From JALYXS01 sp051003795 (GTDB lineage Bacteria; Acidobacteriota; Terriglobia; Bryobacterales; Bryobacteraceae), in contig JBPCKZ010000187.1 in the NCBI GenBank assembly GCA_051003795.1, positions 1 through 16,152 of the forward strand: a stretch of DNA of 16,152 nt. The letters run 5' to 3'. The translations under genes were made by a program, and so were the position numbers. Below the pieces are notes generated by a model. It saw only the letters and a program-made list of their open reading frames with translations, ran no database searches and was not told the origin of the DNA. Below are positions 1 through 7,669 of the stretch, piece by piece; within the stretch, counting starts at the first letter, position 1, and each line of letters starts with the position of its first letter.

Positions 1-51
1 GCGGGATTCCCACTTTCCCACCGCGCCCGCGGCGGTTCGTGTTCTCAAACC

Positions 52-76
52 AAAAAAGCGGGCGGCTCGCGCCGCC
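52..76 (-). terminator. Possible Rho-independent terminator on the minus strand
   Basis: A perfect 6-bp GC stem (GGCGGC at 61-66, GCCGCC at 71-76, 4-nt loop) is followed on the minus strand, after three bases, by six T residues (complement of A at 52-57). On the plus strand there is no T tract after the stem. No minus-strand gene ends just to its right, so it may belong to the insertion-sequence end or have no role. Confidence 0.3.
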
Positions 77-86
77 TAAAAACGAA

Positions 87-134
87 AACCGGACAGATCA
101 CGTGTTAATAGAACCGGACAACTTGACTTGTTAA
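87..134. repeat. Two imperfect direct repeats at the IS end
   Basis: AACCGGACA occurs at 87-95 and again at 112-120. Each is followed at a similar distance by TGTTAA (103-108 and 129-134), so the period is 25-26 bp. This spacing fits paired transposase-binding repeats inside an insertion-sequence terminus. Confidence 0.6.
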
Positions 135-192
135 CGACAGACAATTCGGTTGGCGGCAAGGCCAAATTTAACGCGCAATATCGATAAATTCG

Positions 193-221
193 TTGACAGT
201 TCCGCCATATGTTGATCTACT
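193..221 (+). promoter_or_regulatory. Sigma70-like promoter of the DUF4331 cassette
   Basis: A perfect -35 TTGACA (193-198) is followed after a 17-bp spacer by TCTACT (216-221), which matches TATAAT at 4 of 6 positions. The predicted start near 228 would leave a leader of about 30 nt containing GGAG (248-251), 8 nt before the GTG start at 260. This is the clearest promoter in the window for the three-gene cassette at 260-3795. Confidence 0.6.
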
Positions 222-259
222 AACTGAATCCATATCGTCAAGAGAACGGAGACAAAATC

Positions 260-1825
260 GTGGCCGATCACAACGATCCCAATGCAGTCAATTCAATATT
301 TTCGGACATGGATGTCAGCGCGGCCGACCTTTACGATCTGTTCGGCTTCCCGGGCGACGATCGGTCCGACGGCGAAAAAGTGGTTATTGCGCTGACATTC
401 GCCTCGGTTCCGGAAGCCGGAACGCTCGATAGCGATATTCTTTACCGGATCCGGATCCACGCCGAACCTAGGGCTGGCCGTCCGTTAGGCGGCGACCATA
501 GTCTCGAAAGTCTGCTGAAGTATGTCGAGGCTGTCAAAGACAGATATCTAGGCGCGTTCCATGCTTCGGAGATCCGGGTCGCGGTGAACGCGGACCAAAA
601 GGCGACGGTTCGCTTCATCGATTTTCCGGGTAACAGCTTTACGGCGATCGTCGAGACGAACAAGGTAGTGGATATCGGCTCACCGGACGGGCACTCGATC
701 AAGGCCTACATCGGCGGACGCGAAGAGGCGTTTTTCAACGATCTGCCCGGCTTTTTCCGCTCCATCAATTATGCCCCGCAGTTCTATCACGTTCCGCACA
801 CCATGACGGACGTGCGGGAACTTAAGATACCGAAAACGCTTCTGGAACTCGAAGGCAACGACCTGTTTAACTTCGATCCCGCTTATCCGGATCACGGCCA
901 AGGGATGAAGAAGCCGCTCCCCGCCGGGCCTTTGACATGGAACGGCGACAGGTTCAAGAAGGATGCGAAGGGTAACTACCGGTTCGTTTACTCCGGTAAA
1001 GATGCCCGCGCCGGTAAAAATATCAACGCCATTATTTTCGAGATTCCACTGGCGTTTCTGACTAAGTCGCCGGAACGGGAAAGGATAGTCAACACGTGGG
1101 GCGAAAGTTGGGTTCTGAAGGCCTCGCACAAAGTCGAAACTATTCCGGATCACCCATTCTGGCTGGAACATCCGGCTGCGCTGTTGGATGCGGTTACGCT
1201 CGACGATGAGCTCAAGAAATATAAGTTGGTCGATACCGATGGGCAGCCATTCGCCGACGCGGCTCTGAGCGAGCGGGAGGACAGCCGCCAAATGGGAGCG
1301 AATAATTTTTGGCTCGCCCCGCATTTCGTGAAGCGGCTGGGCCATCTGGGATGGGGCTTTGGACCTTCGATCGGCGCGCTTGGCCTGAAGACTTCCTTTG
1401 ATCATGACGACTCGCCGGTGTCGGTGCACAAGACATATGCAACCGCGGTGGAGGCGTTTCCCCGAACGGCCAAGACCCTGTTTCAGGAATTGAACATGCC
1501 GGACAACACGTGGAACCCGAAAGGCCTGGATATTCCTCTGCGCCGGGCCTTTGAAGTTTTCATTCCGAACGTGTGCGCCATCGACATGGACACCACGGGT
1601 ACGTGGCCTTTCGGAAGGCGGCCCGAGGATCAGGTTGCGACGCGATTCCTTTCGTTATTTCTCGACATGAAAGCCGAGTTTAAGGGCAAGAAATACCACG
1701 TCGATCTGCTCGGCGATCAATCGTTGTGGGATGCCGCGCCGATCGAACCCAAGACTCCGCCGAACCCGCTCAAGAACGATAAGGAATTTCTCGATCGTTT
1801 CCCGTACCTGGCGGAGCCGTGGTGA
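260..1825 (+). CDS. DUF4331 family protein
   Basis: This is a 521-residue protein of the DUF4331 family, whose biochemical role is not established. The N-terminus carries the family's opening pattern: DHNDP at residues 3-7, an Asp-rich ADLYDLFGF stretch (22-30), then strands alternating with turns and a DILYRIRIH segment. The C-terminus has the other hallmark, GRRPEDQ (452-458), a Leu-Gly-Asp-Gln turn, and FPYLAEPW at the very end. Many family members are exported, but no signal peptide is visible here, so a cytoplasmic location is inferred. The start is GTG at 260, chosen because GGAG lies 8 nt upstream and because the family's conserved start follows at once. The stop overlaps the start of the TPR gene, so the two are probably translationally coupled. 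It lies first in a cassette with a TPR protein and a lipase. Confidence 0.85.
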   Translation: MADHNDPNAVNSIFSDMDVSAADLYDLFGFPGDDRSDGEKVVIALTFASVPEAGTLDSDILYRIRIHAEPRAGRPLGGDHSLESLLKYVEAVKDRYLGAFHASEIRVAVNADQKATVRFIDFPGNSFTAIVETNKVVDIGSPDGHSIKAYIGGREEAFFNDLPGFFRSINYAPQFYHVPHTMTDVRELKIPKTLLELEGNDLFNFDPAYPDHGQGMKKPLPAGPLTWNGDRFKKDAKGNYRFVYSGKDARAGKNINAIIFEIPLAFLTKSPERERIVNTWGESWVLKASHKVETIPDHPFWLEHPAALLDAVTLDDELKKYKLVDTDGQPFADAALSEREDSRQMGANNFWLAPHFVKRLGHLGWGFGPSIGALGLKTSFDHDDSPVSVHKTYATAVEAFPRTAKTLFQELNMPDNTWNPKGLDIPLRRAFEVFIPNVCAIDMDTTGTWPFGRRPEDQVATRFLSLFLDMKAEFKGKKYHVDLLGDQSLWDAAPIEPKTPPNPLKNDKEFLDRFPYLAEPW

Positions 1826-3021
1826 AGGCCCAACCCGCCCTTAAAAAGAACACCACGGATTATCAAGCTGAAATTGCAACCATCCATCGCGACATCTCCG
1901 AACTCCAGGGCAGCCTCGCCGCGAACCGGATCGATTCCGAAAGAGCGACGAAATTCGTTTACCGCCTATACCACCGCGCCTCGCTGACCGGAAATCCGGC
2001 TGAACTCGTAAATGTCGAGCATGCCATCGACACCGCCATCCAACGGCTCGGGGCCGCCGAGGATCTGTATCTCCTCAAGGCGAATCTGCATTTCAAGCTG
2101 CATCGCCTGGCGGAAACGAAACTCACTTTGAATGCCATTCCGCGGCTCGGCGCGAGCTTCGAAGGCCGGGCATTGTTAGCGGATATCGCGTTTCAGGAGG
2201 GCAAATATGAGTTAGCCCAGAACCGGTATCGGGAGCTCGCCGATGAACATCCGGCTTGGGACAACCTGGCCCGGCTGGCTTATCTTCGGAACAAGATGGG
2301 CGATTTCGAAGAGGCGGAAAAACTTTACATCGAAGCCGAAGACGAGCTTACCGCGAAAGAGATGCGCTCTTACGCGTGGCTCGAATTGCAGCGGGGAGTT
2401 CTACATCTAACGCGGGGAAATTATGAACGGGCGCGGATTCACTATGAGCGCGCCGGGCGGGCGTACTCCGGATATTGGCTCGTCGATGAACACATGGCCG
2501 AACTGCTAGCCGCGGAAGAAAAGTTCGACGAAGCGTCCGAGCTTTATGAGAACTTGGCCGCGCGCGCGCCGAAGCCGGAACTCCAGCAGGCGCTTGCGGA
2601 ACTGTACGCATTGATGGGCAAGAACGAAGAAGCGCAACCCTGGGCCGAACGGGCCTTGGCTGCGTACCTGAAATCGGCGGAGCGGGGAGAGGTTCACTAC
2701 TATCATCACCTCGCCGACTTTTACGCGCATGTCCGCGAGGACGGAGCCCGCGCCGCAACTTGGGCGCGCAAAGATATCGAGTTGCGCGAAAACTATTCGA
2801 CGCAAGCCGCCCTTGCGTGGGCGCTCTACCTGAACGGCGAAGTCGCGGAAGCGCTCGAAACAATTCGGCGGGCGCTCTCATCGGGCGTGAAGGAAGCGGA
2901 AATGTATCTTCAGGCGGCGGCGATCCATCGCGCGGCGGCCCGGGCGGAAGAAGGCGACGGGTACTTGAGGACCGCCGCGGAAATCAACCCGCATTTCCGC
3001 AATTTCCACGTGCATCGCTAG
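1822..3021 (+). CDS. Tetratricopeptide-repeat (TPR) protein
   Basis: This is an all-helical protein of about 399 residues made almost entirely of TPR-like helix pairs. Recognisable units include the stretch around residues 117-145 (GRALLADIAFQEGKYELAQ), 150-180 (a MGDFEEAEKLY turn), 190-215 (TRGNYERARIHYERA), 225-250 (EEKFDEASELYENLA) and 258-285 (MGKNEEAQPWAERAL). Such proteins act as scaffolds; no catalytic domain, signal peptide or membrane segment is visible. Two adjacent GTG codons (1819 and 1822) can start it. I prefer 1822 because GGAG at 1813-1816 is then 5 nt away and the GTGA overlap with the upstream stop is 4 nt, typical of coupled genes. The context suggests it may bind the DUF4331 protein or the lipase, but this is inference. 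Confidence 0.8.
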   Translation: MKAQPALKKNTTDYQAEIATIHRDISELQGSLAANRIDSERATKFVYRLYHRASLTGNPAELVNVEHAIDTAIQRLGAAEDLYLLKANLHFKLHRLAETKLTLNAIPRLGASFEGRALLADIAFQEGKYELAQNRYRELADEHPAWDNLARLAYLRNKMGDFEEAEKLYIEAEDELTAKEMRSYAWLELQRGVLHLTRGNYERARIHYERAGRAYSGYWLVDEHMAELLAAEEKFDEASELYENLAARAPKPELQQALAELYALMGKNEEAQPWAERALAAYLKSAERGEVHYYHHLADFYAHVREDGARAATWARKDIELRENYSTQAALAWALYLNGEVAEALETIRRALSSGVKEAEMYLQAAAIHRAAARAEEGDGYLRTAAEINPHFRNFHVHR

Positions 3022-3036
3022 AACTCAAGGAGTTTC

Positions 3037-3795
3037 ATGAATCTTGTATTCGCAACCGGAGTGGCGCTTCCCCAGATGCTCGCCGGACAGGAATATTTTC
3101 GGGGGATGAAGGCGAAATACCCCGATGCGATCTTCCCCAAGGTTGCCGCCTTCGGCACTATCGCGACACGCGCCCAGCAACTTGCGGATGGAATTCGCCA
3201 GCGCTTTCCCACGGGTCCGGTGCATGTCGTTGGACACAGCATGGCCGGCCTCGATACCCGGTATCTAATCACGCGCAACCTGAACGGACTGGCGGAACGT
3301 ATTGTGTCGCTTTCGACCATCTCGACGCCTCATGCCGGCACGCCGCTCGCCGATTTTCTGGTCGCGCCCAAACCGAACGTGTTCGATCTTGGCACGCACC
3401 TGCTCTATGAAACGATAACGGAAGCCATGCGAGTGCTTGGTTGGGACGCGGGTGCATTCGCGGATCTCACAACGGTTTCCGCCAAGAAGTTCAATGCGGA
3501 AAATCCCGACCGCCAGAGCACGCACTATTTCGCTTACGCCGGCATGGGCGTGGATTCCTTCGTCCTGAAGCCATCTCATGCGCTTTTGTCGGCAATCGCC
3601 CGAACGCCCGAAGAAGTTCAGAACGATGGGACGGTAACAATCGCGTCGGCCATGCGAACCGGCTTGGTTGAGGCGCCCTGGCGGGCCGATCACCTCGCGC
3701 AAGTGGGCCACGATTTGGATCGGCCGGGCTTTGTGGCGGAGTTCGATGATTTCGCCGCGATTGATCGCATTGTGCTGCGGCTGCCGCCAAGCTAA
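3037..3795 (+). CDS. Alpha/beta-hydrolase, triacylglycerol lipase-like esterase
   Basis: A 252-residue alpha/beta-hydrolase. The nucleophile elbow GHSMAG at 66-71 gives Ser68. The acid is probably Asp197 in NDGTV and the base His219 in the ADHLAQVGHD segment. NDG followed by an (N/D)HL motif is the arrangement of bacterial family I lipases, and the strand before the elbow (PVHVVGHS) and the ISTPHAGTPLADF segment after it also fit. It should cleave ester bonds in lipids or similar substrates. Family I lipases are usually secreted, but this one has no signal peptide and the ORF starts directly with the first beta strand (MNLVFATGVA), so it may work in the cytoplasm. AAGGAG (3027-3032) lies 4 nt before the ATG. 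It is 15 bp downstream of the TPR gene and ends the cassette. The substrate is unknown. Confidence 0.8.
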   Translation: MNLVFATGVALPQMLAGQEYFRGMKAKYPDAIFPKVAAFGTIATRAQQLADGIRQRFPTGPVHVVGHSMAGLDTRYLITRNLNGLAERIVSLSTISTPHAGTPLADFLVAPKPNVFDLGTHLLYETITEAMRVLGWDAGAFADLTTVSAKKFNAENPDRQSTHYFAYAGMGVDSFVLKPSHALLSAIARTPEEVQNDGTVTIASAMRTGLVEAPWRADHLAQVGHDLDRPGFVAEFDDFAAIDRIVLRLPPS

Positions 3796-3848
3796 TAAAG
3801 CTAATAAGTACCGGTACAAACAGAACTGGCAGTTTATTGTCTGTCAGT
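3790..3848. repeat. Palindrome-rich spacer with a 9-bp tandem duplication
   Basis: AGCTAATAA is perfectly duplicated (3790-3798 and 3799-3807) and contains the lipase stop codon. Next come a perfect 10-bp palindrome GTACCGGTAC (3808-3817), an 11-bp palindrome AACTGGCAGTT (3824-3834) and an RNA-capable hairpin (arms 3825-3832 and 3841-3848, 8 pairs including one G-U, 8-nt loop). There is no T tract, so it is not a standard intrinsic terminator. It could be an operator or leader structure for the downstream polymerase gene. Confidence 0.5.
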
Positions 3849-3888
3849 GCGCGACAGCGTACGCTTGAAACTTGTGCGGGATAACTAA

Positions 3889-5211
3889 GTGACTGAATCG
3901 CGAACGATCTGGTGGCTTCATCCCGGTGTCGCGGTGGCCGCCGTCACGGGCATGGTTGCGGTTGCGGCGTACCTTATTCCCGAATCTTCATATGTCGCAT
4001 ATTGGAAGGTGCCGCGCTACTTCGGCGAGGCGCCGTTATGGTTCGCGCTCGTTTCAATTTTTGTGTTCCTTTTCGGCGCTTGCATAGGGAATGCGAGGCC
4101 CCAGGGCCGCGGGGCCATTGAAGACAGGGACTGGCGAACGAAAATTCCGTGGCGGGCCGCGATCCAACTGTTCCGCCTTGGCTTCTACTTATGTTTGACC
4201 GGTTATCTGATTTGGGCCGCTTCGGCGATCAAGCTCGGTCTTAACTTCTCGATTCTCGTTCAGGCCTTGACGGGCCGGAATAGTGCATTGGAAATTATAA
4301 AGAACCATTACCTGACAACGCTTCCGGGCGTCACATCGCTGGCAAACTTCGATGTCGCCGTGATCGTCCTCGGATTTCTGATTGGGACGGCCCACGGCTG
4401 GCCGCTTGTAAGAAAGCAGTGTTTGGCGGTATTTTCGTTAGCCGTACTCCGGGCATATCTGAATATGGAGCGCCTGGCGGTGATCGAGTTAGTCGTGCCG
4501 TTCGCGGTGTTGTCTCTCCGGCTGATTTATCTTGAGTTGCCCAACACCAAAGCAACTATTCGGCGGTTGGTCGGATTCGCCCCGATCATAGCGCCATCGG
4601 CTCTCTTCTGTTTGTTTACGATTTCCGAATACACTCGCTCCTGGACCAGTTTCTACTCGACGAAAGGCATGAATCTGGTTGAGTTCTCCGCTCTGCGGTT
4701 GCTCGGTTATTACGTTACCGCTTTGAATAATGGAGCATTTTTGCTGGAACGGCTGAATGTCCCCCTTGGAGCGCCTGTCTTCAGCTTGGATTTCCTTTAC
4801 CGGTTCCCATTCCTGAATGAGCTGGTGAAATCGATTTTTCCGAGCGCGCTCGAATCCGGCGCGTACATCAACCTGCTGGCGAGCGGGGCAAACCCGGAAT
4901 TCAATAATGCCGACGGCATATTGCTGCCCATCGTCGATTACGGCTTGGCGGGCGGGTTACTGTACTGGTTTCTGGCCGGTTTGGTTTGCGGGGTTGTCTA
5001 CCAGCTTTTCAGCCGGAAGCACCCCGTAGGCTTGTGCCTCTATCCGGTTTTGTTCGTGGGGGTTTTGGAAATTCCTCGCATTCTGTTTTGGTCGGCCGGC
5101 AGGATTTTCCCAACCTGGTGCCTGCTCATTGTAAGTTGTATCGTGTTTACGACTTCGAGGCCAATAGGGGTCGCGTGGACAAAGGCGGAAACCGATCCGC
5201 ATTGCGCTTAG
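3889..5211 (+). CDS. Wzy-like O-antigen / oligosaccharide repeat-unit polymerase
   Basis: A 440-residue integral membrane protein with about ten to twelve hydrophobic segments (for example near residues 13-31, 49-67, 92-112, 153-170, 195-215, 228-246, 352-374, 380-400 and 408-422). Proteins of this type join lipid-linked oligosaccharide repeat units into O-antigen or capsule chains at the outer face of the inner membrane. Supporting features are the RAYLNMERLAVIELVVP segment, the polar ANPEFNNADG loop (334-343) before the last helices, and the VDYGLAGGLLYW motif (349-360), which resembles the Asp-Phe/Tyr-Gly-Leu-x-Gly turn common in Wzy polymerases. Sequence conservation in this class is low, so the assignment rests on topology and these motifs. 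The start is GTG with a weak ribosome-binding site. It overlaps the next gene, a methyltransferase of a type often found in polysaccharide clusters. Confidence 0.6.
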   Translation: MTESRTIWWLHPGVAVAAVTGMVAVAAYLIPESSYVAYWKVPRYFGEAPLWFALVSIFVFLFGACIGNARPQGRGAIEDRDWRTKIPWRAAIQLFRLGFYLCLTGYLIWAASAIKLGLNFSILVQALTGRNSALEIIKNHYLTTLPGVTSLANFDVAVIVLGFLIGTAHGWPLVRKQCLAVFSLAVLRAYLNMERLAVIELVVPFAVLSLRLIYLELPNTKATIRRLVGFAPIIAPSALFCLFTISEYTRSWTSFYSTKGMNLVEFSALRLLGYYVTALNNGAFLLERLNVPLGAPVFSLDFLYRFPFLNELVKSIFPSALESGAYINLLASGANPEFNNADGILLPIVDYGLAGGLLYWFLAGLVCGVVYQLFSRKHPVGLCLYPVLFVGVLEIPRILFWSAGRIFPTWCLLIVSCIVFTTSRPIGVAWTKAETDPHCA

Positions 5212-6065
5212 TTTCTTTGGGGGAAAAGATTCACTTGCTTCAATCCGGGAAAAATTTTGTGAGGCTTCACCGCAACGGAATCGAAGCGGTCGAAGCCAAG
5301 TTTCCGCCGCTGATCGCGCTGCACCGCGCCGTCAACAATCGGCGTTTCTCCAGAAAATCCGCGTGGGCCCGCCTTTTCCGCGGCGTTTACGGGAGTTTCT
5401 CCGAAGCTATCGCAGCCGCCCCAAAGAACCTGCCTGTTGGTTACGACAACGCCGCCGCTGCCGCCTTCTTGATACAGGAGGACTGGAAAGTGTTGCCCAG
5501 CGACTACCCCGTCCTGTTCTGGCTCGCCCGCGCGCTTCCGGGTAGCAATTCCGTTTTCGACCTCGGGGGCTATGTCGGAATTTCCTACTATTCTTACAAG
5601 AAATATCTGGACTACCCGGAACGCCTGCAATGGCGAATCTACGACGTTCCCGCAGTTATCCAAGCGGGAGAAGAACTCGCCGCAAGAAACCGGTGCTCCG
5701 ATCTATGTTTTACGAACCGGTTCGAAGAAGCCGGCCGCGCGGATATCCTGTTAGCCTGCGGATCGCTGCAGTTCGTCGAGACGCCGCTGGCGGAGAAACT
5801 CGCCGCTCTGGGTCAAAAACCAAAACATATAGTTATAAATAAGCTGCCCCTTCACTCCGGCAAAACCTTCGTAACGTTGCAGAACATGGGGCCGGCAGTG
5901 TGCCCGTACTACATATTCAACGATGAAGAATTTATCCGCTCGATTCGCGATTTGGGATACGCTCTGGTGGATCGCTGGGAAAACCCCGAATTCGGCGCGC
6001 GCATTCCGTTTCATCCCGAAAATTCCGTGGAGCGATTCAGCGGCTTGTACTTCCTGCGAACATAA
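5175..6065 (+). CDS. TIGR04325-type putative SAM-dependent methyltransferase
   Basis: About 296 residues. The sequence GVYGSFSEA is typical of the start of the conserved domain of this family. It is followed by a SAM-binding motif I, VFDLGGYVGISYYSY (residues 127-141), an acidic YDVP strand end at the expected position for motif II, and an ILLACGSLQFVE segment. Family members occur in O-antigen and lipopolysaccharide clusters and are thought to methylate sugars, which fits the adjacent Wzy-like gene. The reading frame stays open back to 4986 inside the polymerase gene, but the family start is shorter. I chose GTG 5175, preceded by AGGGG (5166-5170) at a 4-nt spacing, which overlaps the polymerase by 37 bp. 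TTG 5217, TTG 5235 and GTG 5259 are possible alternatives. It ends 20 bp from the convergent AsmA gene, with no terminator hairpin visible between them. Confidence 0.7.
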   Translation: MDKGGNRSALRLVSLGEKIHLLQSGKNFVRLHRNGIEAVEAKFPPLIALHRAVNNRRFSRKSAWARLFRGVYGSFSEAIAAAPKNLPVGYDNAAAAAFLIQEDWKVLPSDYPVLFWLARALPGSNSVFDLGGYVGISYYSYKKYLDYPERLQWRIYDVPAVIQAGEELAARNRCSDLCFTNRFEEAGRADILLACGSLQFVETPLAEKLAALGQKPKHIVINKLPLHSGKTFVTLQNMGPAVCPYYIFNDEEFIRSIRDLGYALVDRWENPEFGARIPFHPENSVERFSGLYFLRT

Positions 6066-6085
6066 AGCGACTACCTTCCGGATCG

Positions 6086-7669
6086 TTATTTTCCGCCCAG
6101 GACGCGGCCCACGTCGAGTCCGAACGAAGGATTCGACCGCGTGCCGGTAATTCTGATCGGCACGACTGCCCCGGCTCCTTTTTTTCGGAACAGAGGATCG
6201 AGAACTTTCAACAAAACCGACTTCAGTCCGGTGGTGGTCTCGGATAACTTTGCCTCCAGCCGAAGCGTTCCGTGAAAATCCAGAGTCTCGGCGCGCAATG
6301 CATACATCCCATTCAGGAAGATGGATGCACCCGGAACGCCGAAGGTCAAATTCGAAAAACTCACGACTCCATTCGCCATTTTGAACCGGCCGGAGAGGTT
6401 TGAAACGGCGCTGCCCGCGTTCGCGTTTTCGGGCTGTCCCTGGCCGCCGCGGCTGAGGGCTTGCAATTTCCGCCGTACGTCCAATTGAGTAAACCGGGCC
6501 GCACCCAAACCGAATCGGCCGTCGAGCTTCATGCGATCCAAAACTTCGGCATCGCCGGGTGGAATCTCGACTTCCGATTGAAAATGCACCGCTCCCGTCA
6601 GGGGAGGCTGGTTGGATTTCACCGCGAGGCGAAGCAGATCCTCGATCCGGGCTTGCTGGGATACGACATTCAAGACCACCGCCCGGCTTCTTACTCCTGG
6701 CTTGCCAACGACGCCGCCGTTCACGACAAACGCAGAGTGAAGCAGTTGCGCGCGAACGGGAGTCAACAAAGTATTCCCGTTCATTCCATCGATGAGAGCG
6801 TCGAATGTGGTTTCAAGCGGCACGGGACGGTCCACAAACCCAAGGCGAAAATCCGGCGTGGATGTTTTTCCGTCCGCGACAATCGTGTTGAGCATCCCGC
6901 CAAAACGCCCCGTCGAGGAAAGCATCCCGCCCAGGCCGCGAAAGACTGCCATACCCGCGTTTTCTAAAGTGTAGGCGGCCGCGAGCGGGGTTTGGCCGGG
7001 ATCCTCGGCGTGCCACGGTCCGAACTGGCCGGCGGTCGAGATCTCGCCCCGCGGACGCGGATTGCCGAGCGTCGCTTCAAACGGCGCCGGCCGGTCCAGC
7101 CCAACGGTGTGCATCGTTAACCGGTGAATCTGAAACCGTAGCGGCTCTTTGTCCGGGTCGCGTAGTGGGTCGCGTAAGATGACTAGCTCCGCATCGCCGG
7201 TTACGAGCTCGTCAATCACCGCGGGATAAAGTTGCCGCTTCTTTTTCGGCTCCGGCGGCCGGCTCCTCTTCTCCGATGGCGGCACTTGGATCTTCAACCC
7301 TTCCAGGCGCGTGCTGCGAACGTGGGTTGGCGACCGAACCAACTCCAGCAGGCCCGCTTCGGCCGAGAACTTGCGAATGGATATTAGAGGCGGAACGTCC
7401 GTGCGGCCCTTTGGGCGAAGAACGAGGCGGCCGCCCGTAATCGCGATACTCGGGAACAGCGAGACGTGGAAGTCGTCAATCGTGACATCGCCGTTGAAGC
7501 GTTCCCGGAGCGTATTCACCGCCCGCGCCTGAATGTACGGCCCGAGGCGCGGCTCCACCAACGCGATACAGACGACACCGAGAACGATCGGCGCGCCTCC
7601 GCCGATCGCCCACTTCCGGAATCCGCGATTAAGCGCTGGATGCATGCGGAATTTTTTCTGAACCCGCAT
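6086..7669 (-). CDS. AsmA-like inner-membrane-anchored protein
   Basis: A protein of about 527 residues with a basic N-terminus, one membrane anchor (residues about 20-38, ending LVEP) and a long periplasmic region rich in beta strands. Its start, RLGPYIQARAVNTLRERFNGDVTIDDFHVSLFPSI (here abridged), reads as an AsmA N-terminal repeat, and SFGLDVGRVLGGK closes the protein as in AsmA C-terminal regions of related species. AsmA-like proteins belong to the family of bridge-like proteins tied to lipid transport and outer-membrane homeostasis; the substrate here is unknown. ATG 7669 overlaps the VTT gene by 41 bp, and ATG 7645 (17-bp overlap, AGAAAA upstream) is an alternative. The frame is open up to 7738 but that part lies inside the upstream gene. 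It is the last gene of the minus-strand operon. Confidence 0.75.
   Translation of the reverse strand: MRVQKKFRMHPALNRGFRKWAIGGGAPIVLGVVCIALVEPRLGPYIQARAVNTLRERFNGDVTIDDFHVSLFPSIAITGGRLVLRPKGRTDVPPLISIRKFSAEAGLLELVRSPTHVRSTRLEGLKIQVPPSEKRSRPPEPKKKRQLYPAVIDELVTGDAELVILRDPLRDPDKEPLRFQIHRLTMHTVGLDRPAPFEATLGNPRPRGEISTAGQFGPWHAEDPGQTPLAAAYTLENAGMAVFRGLGGMLSSTGRFGGMLNTIVADGKTSTPDFRLGFVDRPVPLETTFDALIDGMNGNTLLTPVRAQLLHSAFVVNGGVVGKPGVRSRAVVLNVVSQQARIEDLLRLAVKSNQPPLTGAVHFQSEVEIPPGDAEVLDRMKLDGRFGLGAARFTQLDVRRKLQALSRGGQGQPENANAGSAVSNLSGRFKMANGVVSFSNLTFGVPGASIFLNGMYALRAETLDFHGTLRLEAKLSETTTGLKSVLLKVLDPLFRKKGAGAVVPIRITGTRSNPSFGLDVGRVLGGK

Larger units (their letters stand above)
1..139. mobile_element. Probable terminal end of an insertion sequence (IS21- or IS481-like), partial
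   Basis: No gene is visible here. The segment has a GC-rich hairpin followed by two imperfect copies of a unit starting AACCGGACA and ending TGTTAA, and stops at ACGACA around position 139. Read inward from the right, the end begins TGTCGTTAACAAG. Multiple short repeats inside a terminus starting with TGT are known for IS21-family elements, and the wording of these repeats resembles such ends as I remember them. No transposase is in the window, so the family is a guess. The element would extend to the left of position 1. The first gene's promoter (193-221) lies outside it. Confidence 0.4.

Noticed and set aside
680..1429. A 249-residue ORF on the minus strand inside the DUF4331 gene
   Set aside because: It is an antisense shadow of a conserved protein with no recognisable motif; high GC makes long shadows common.
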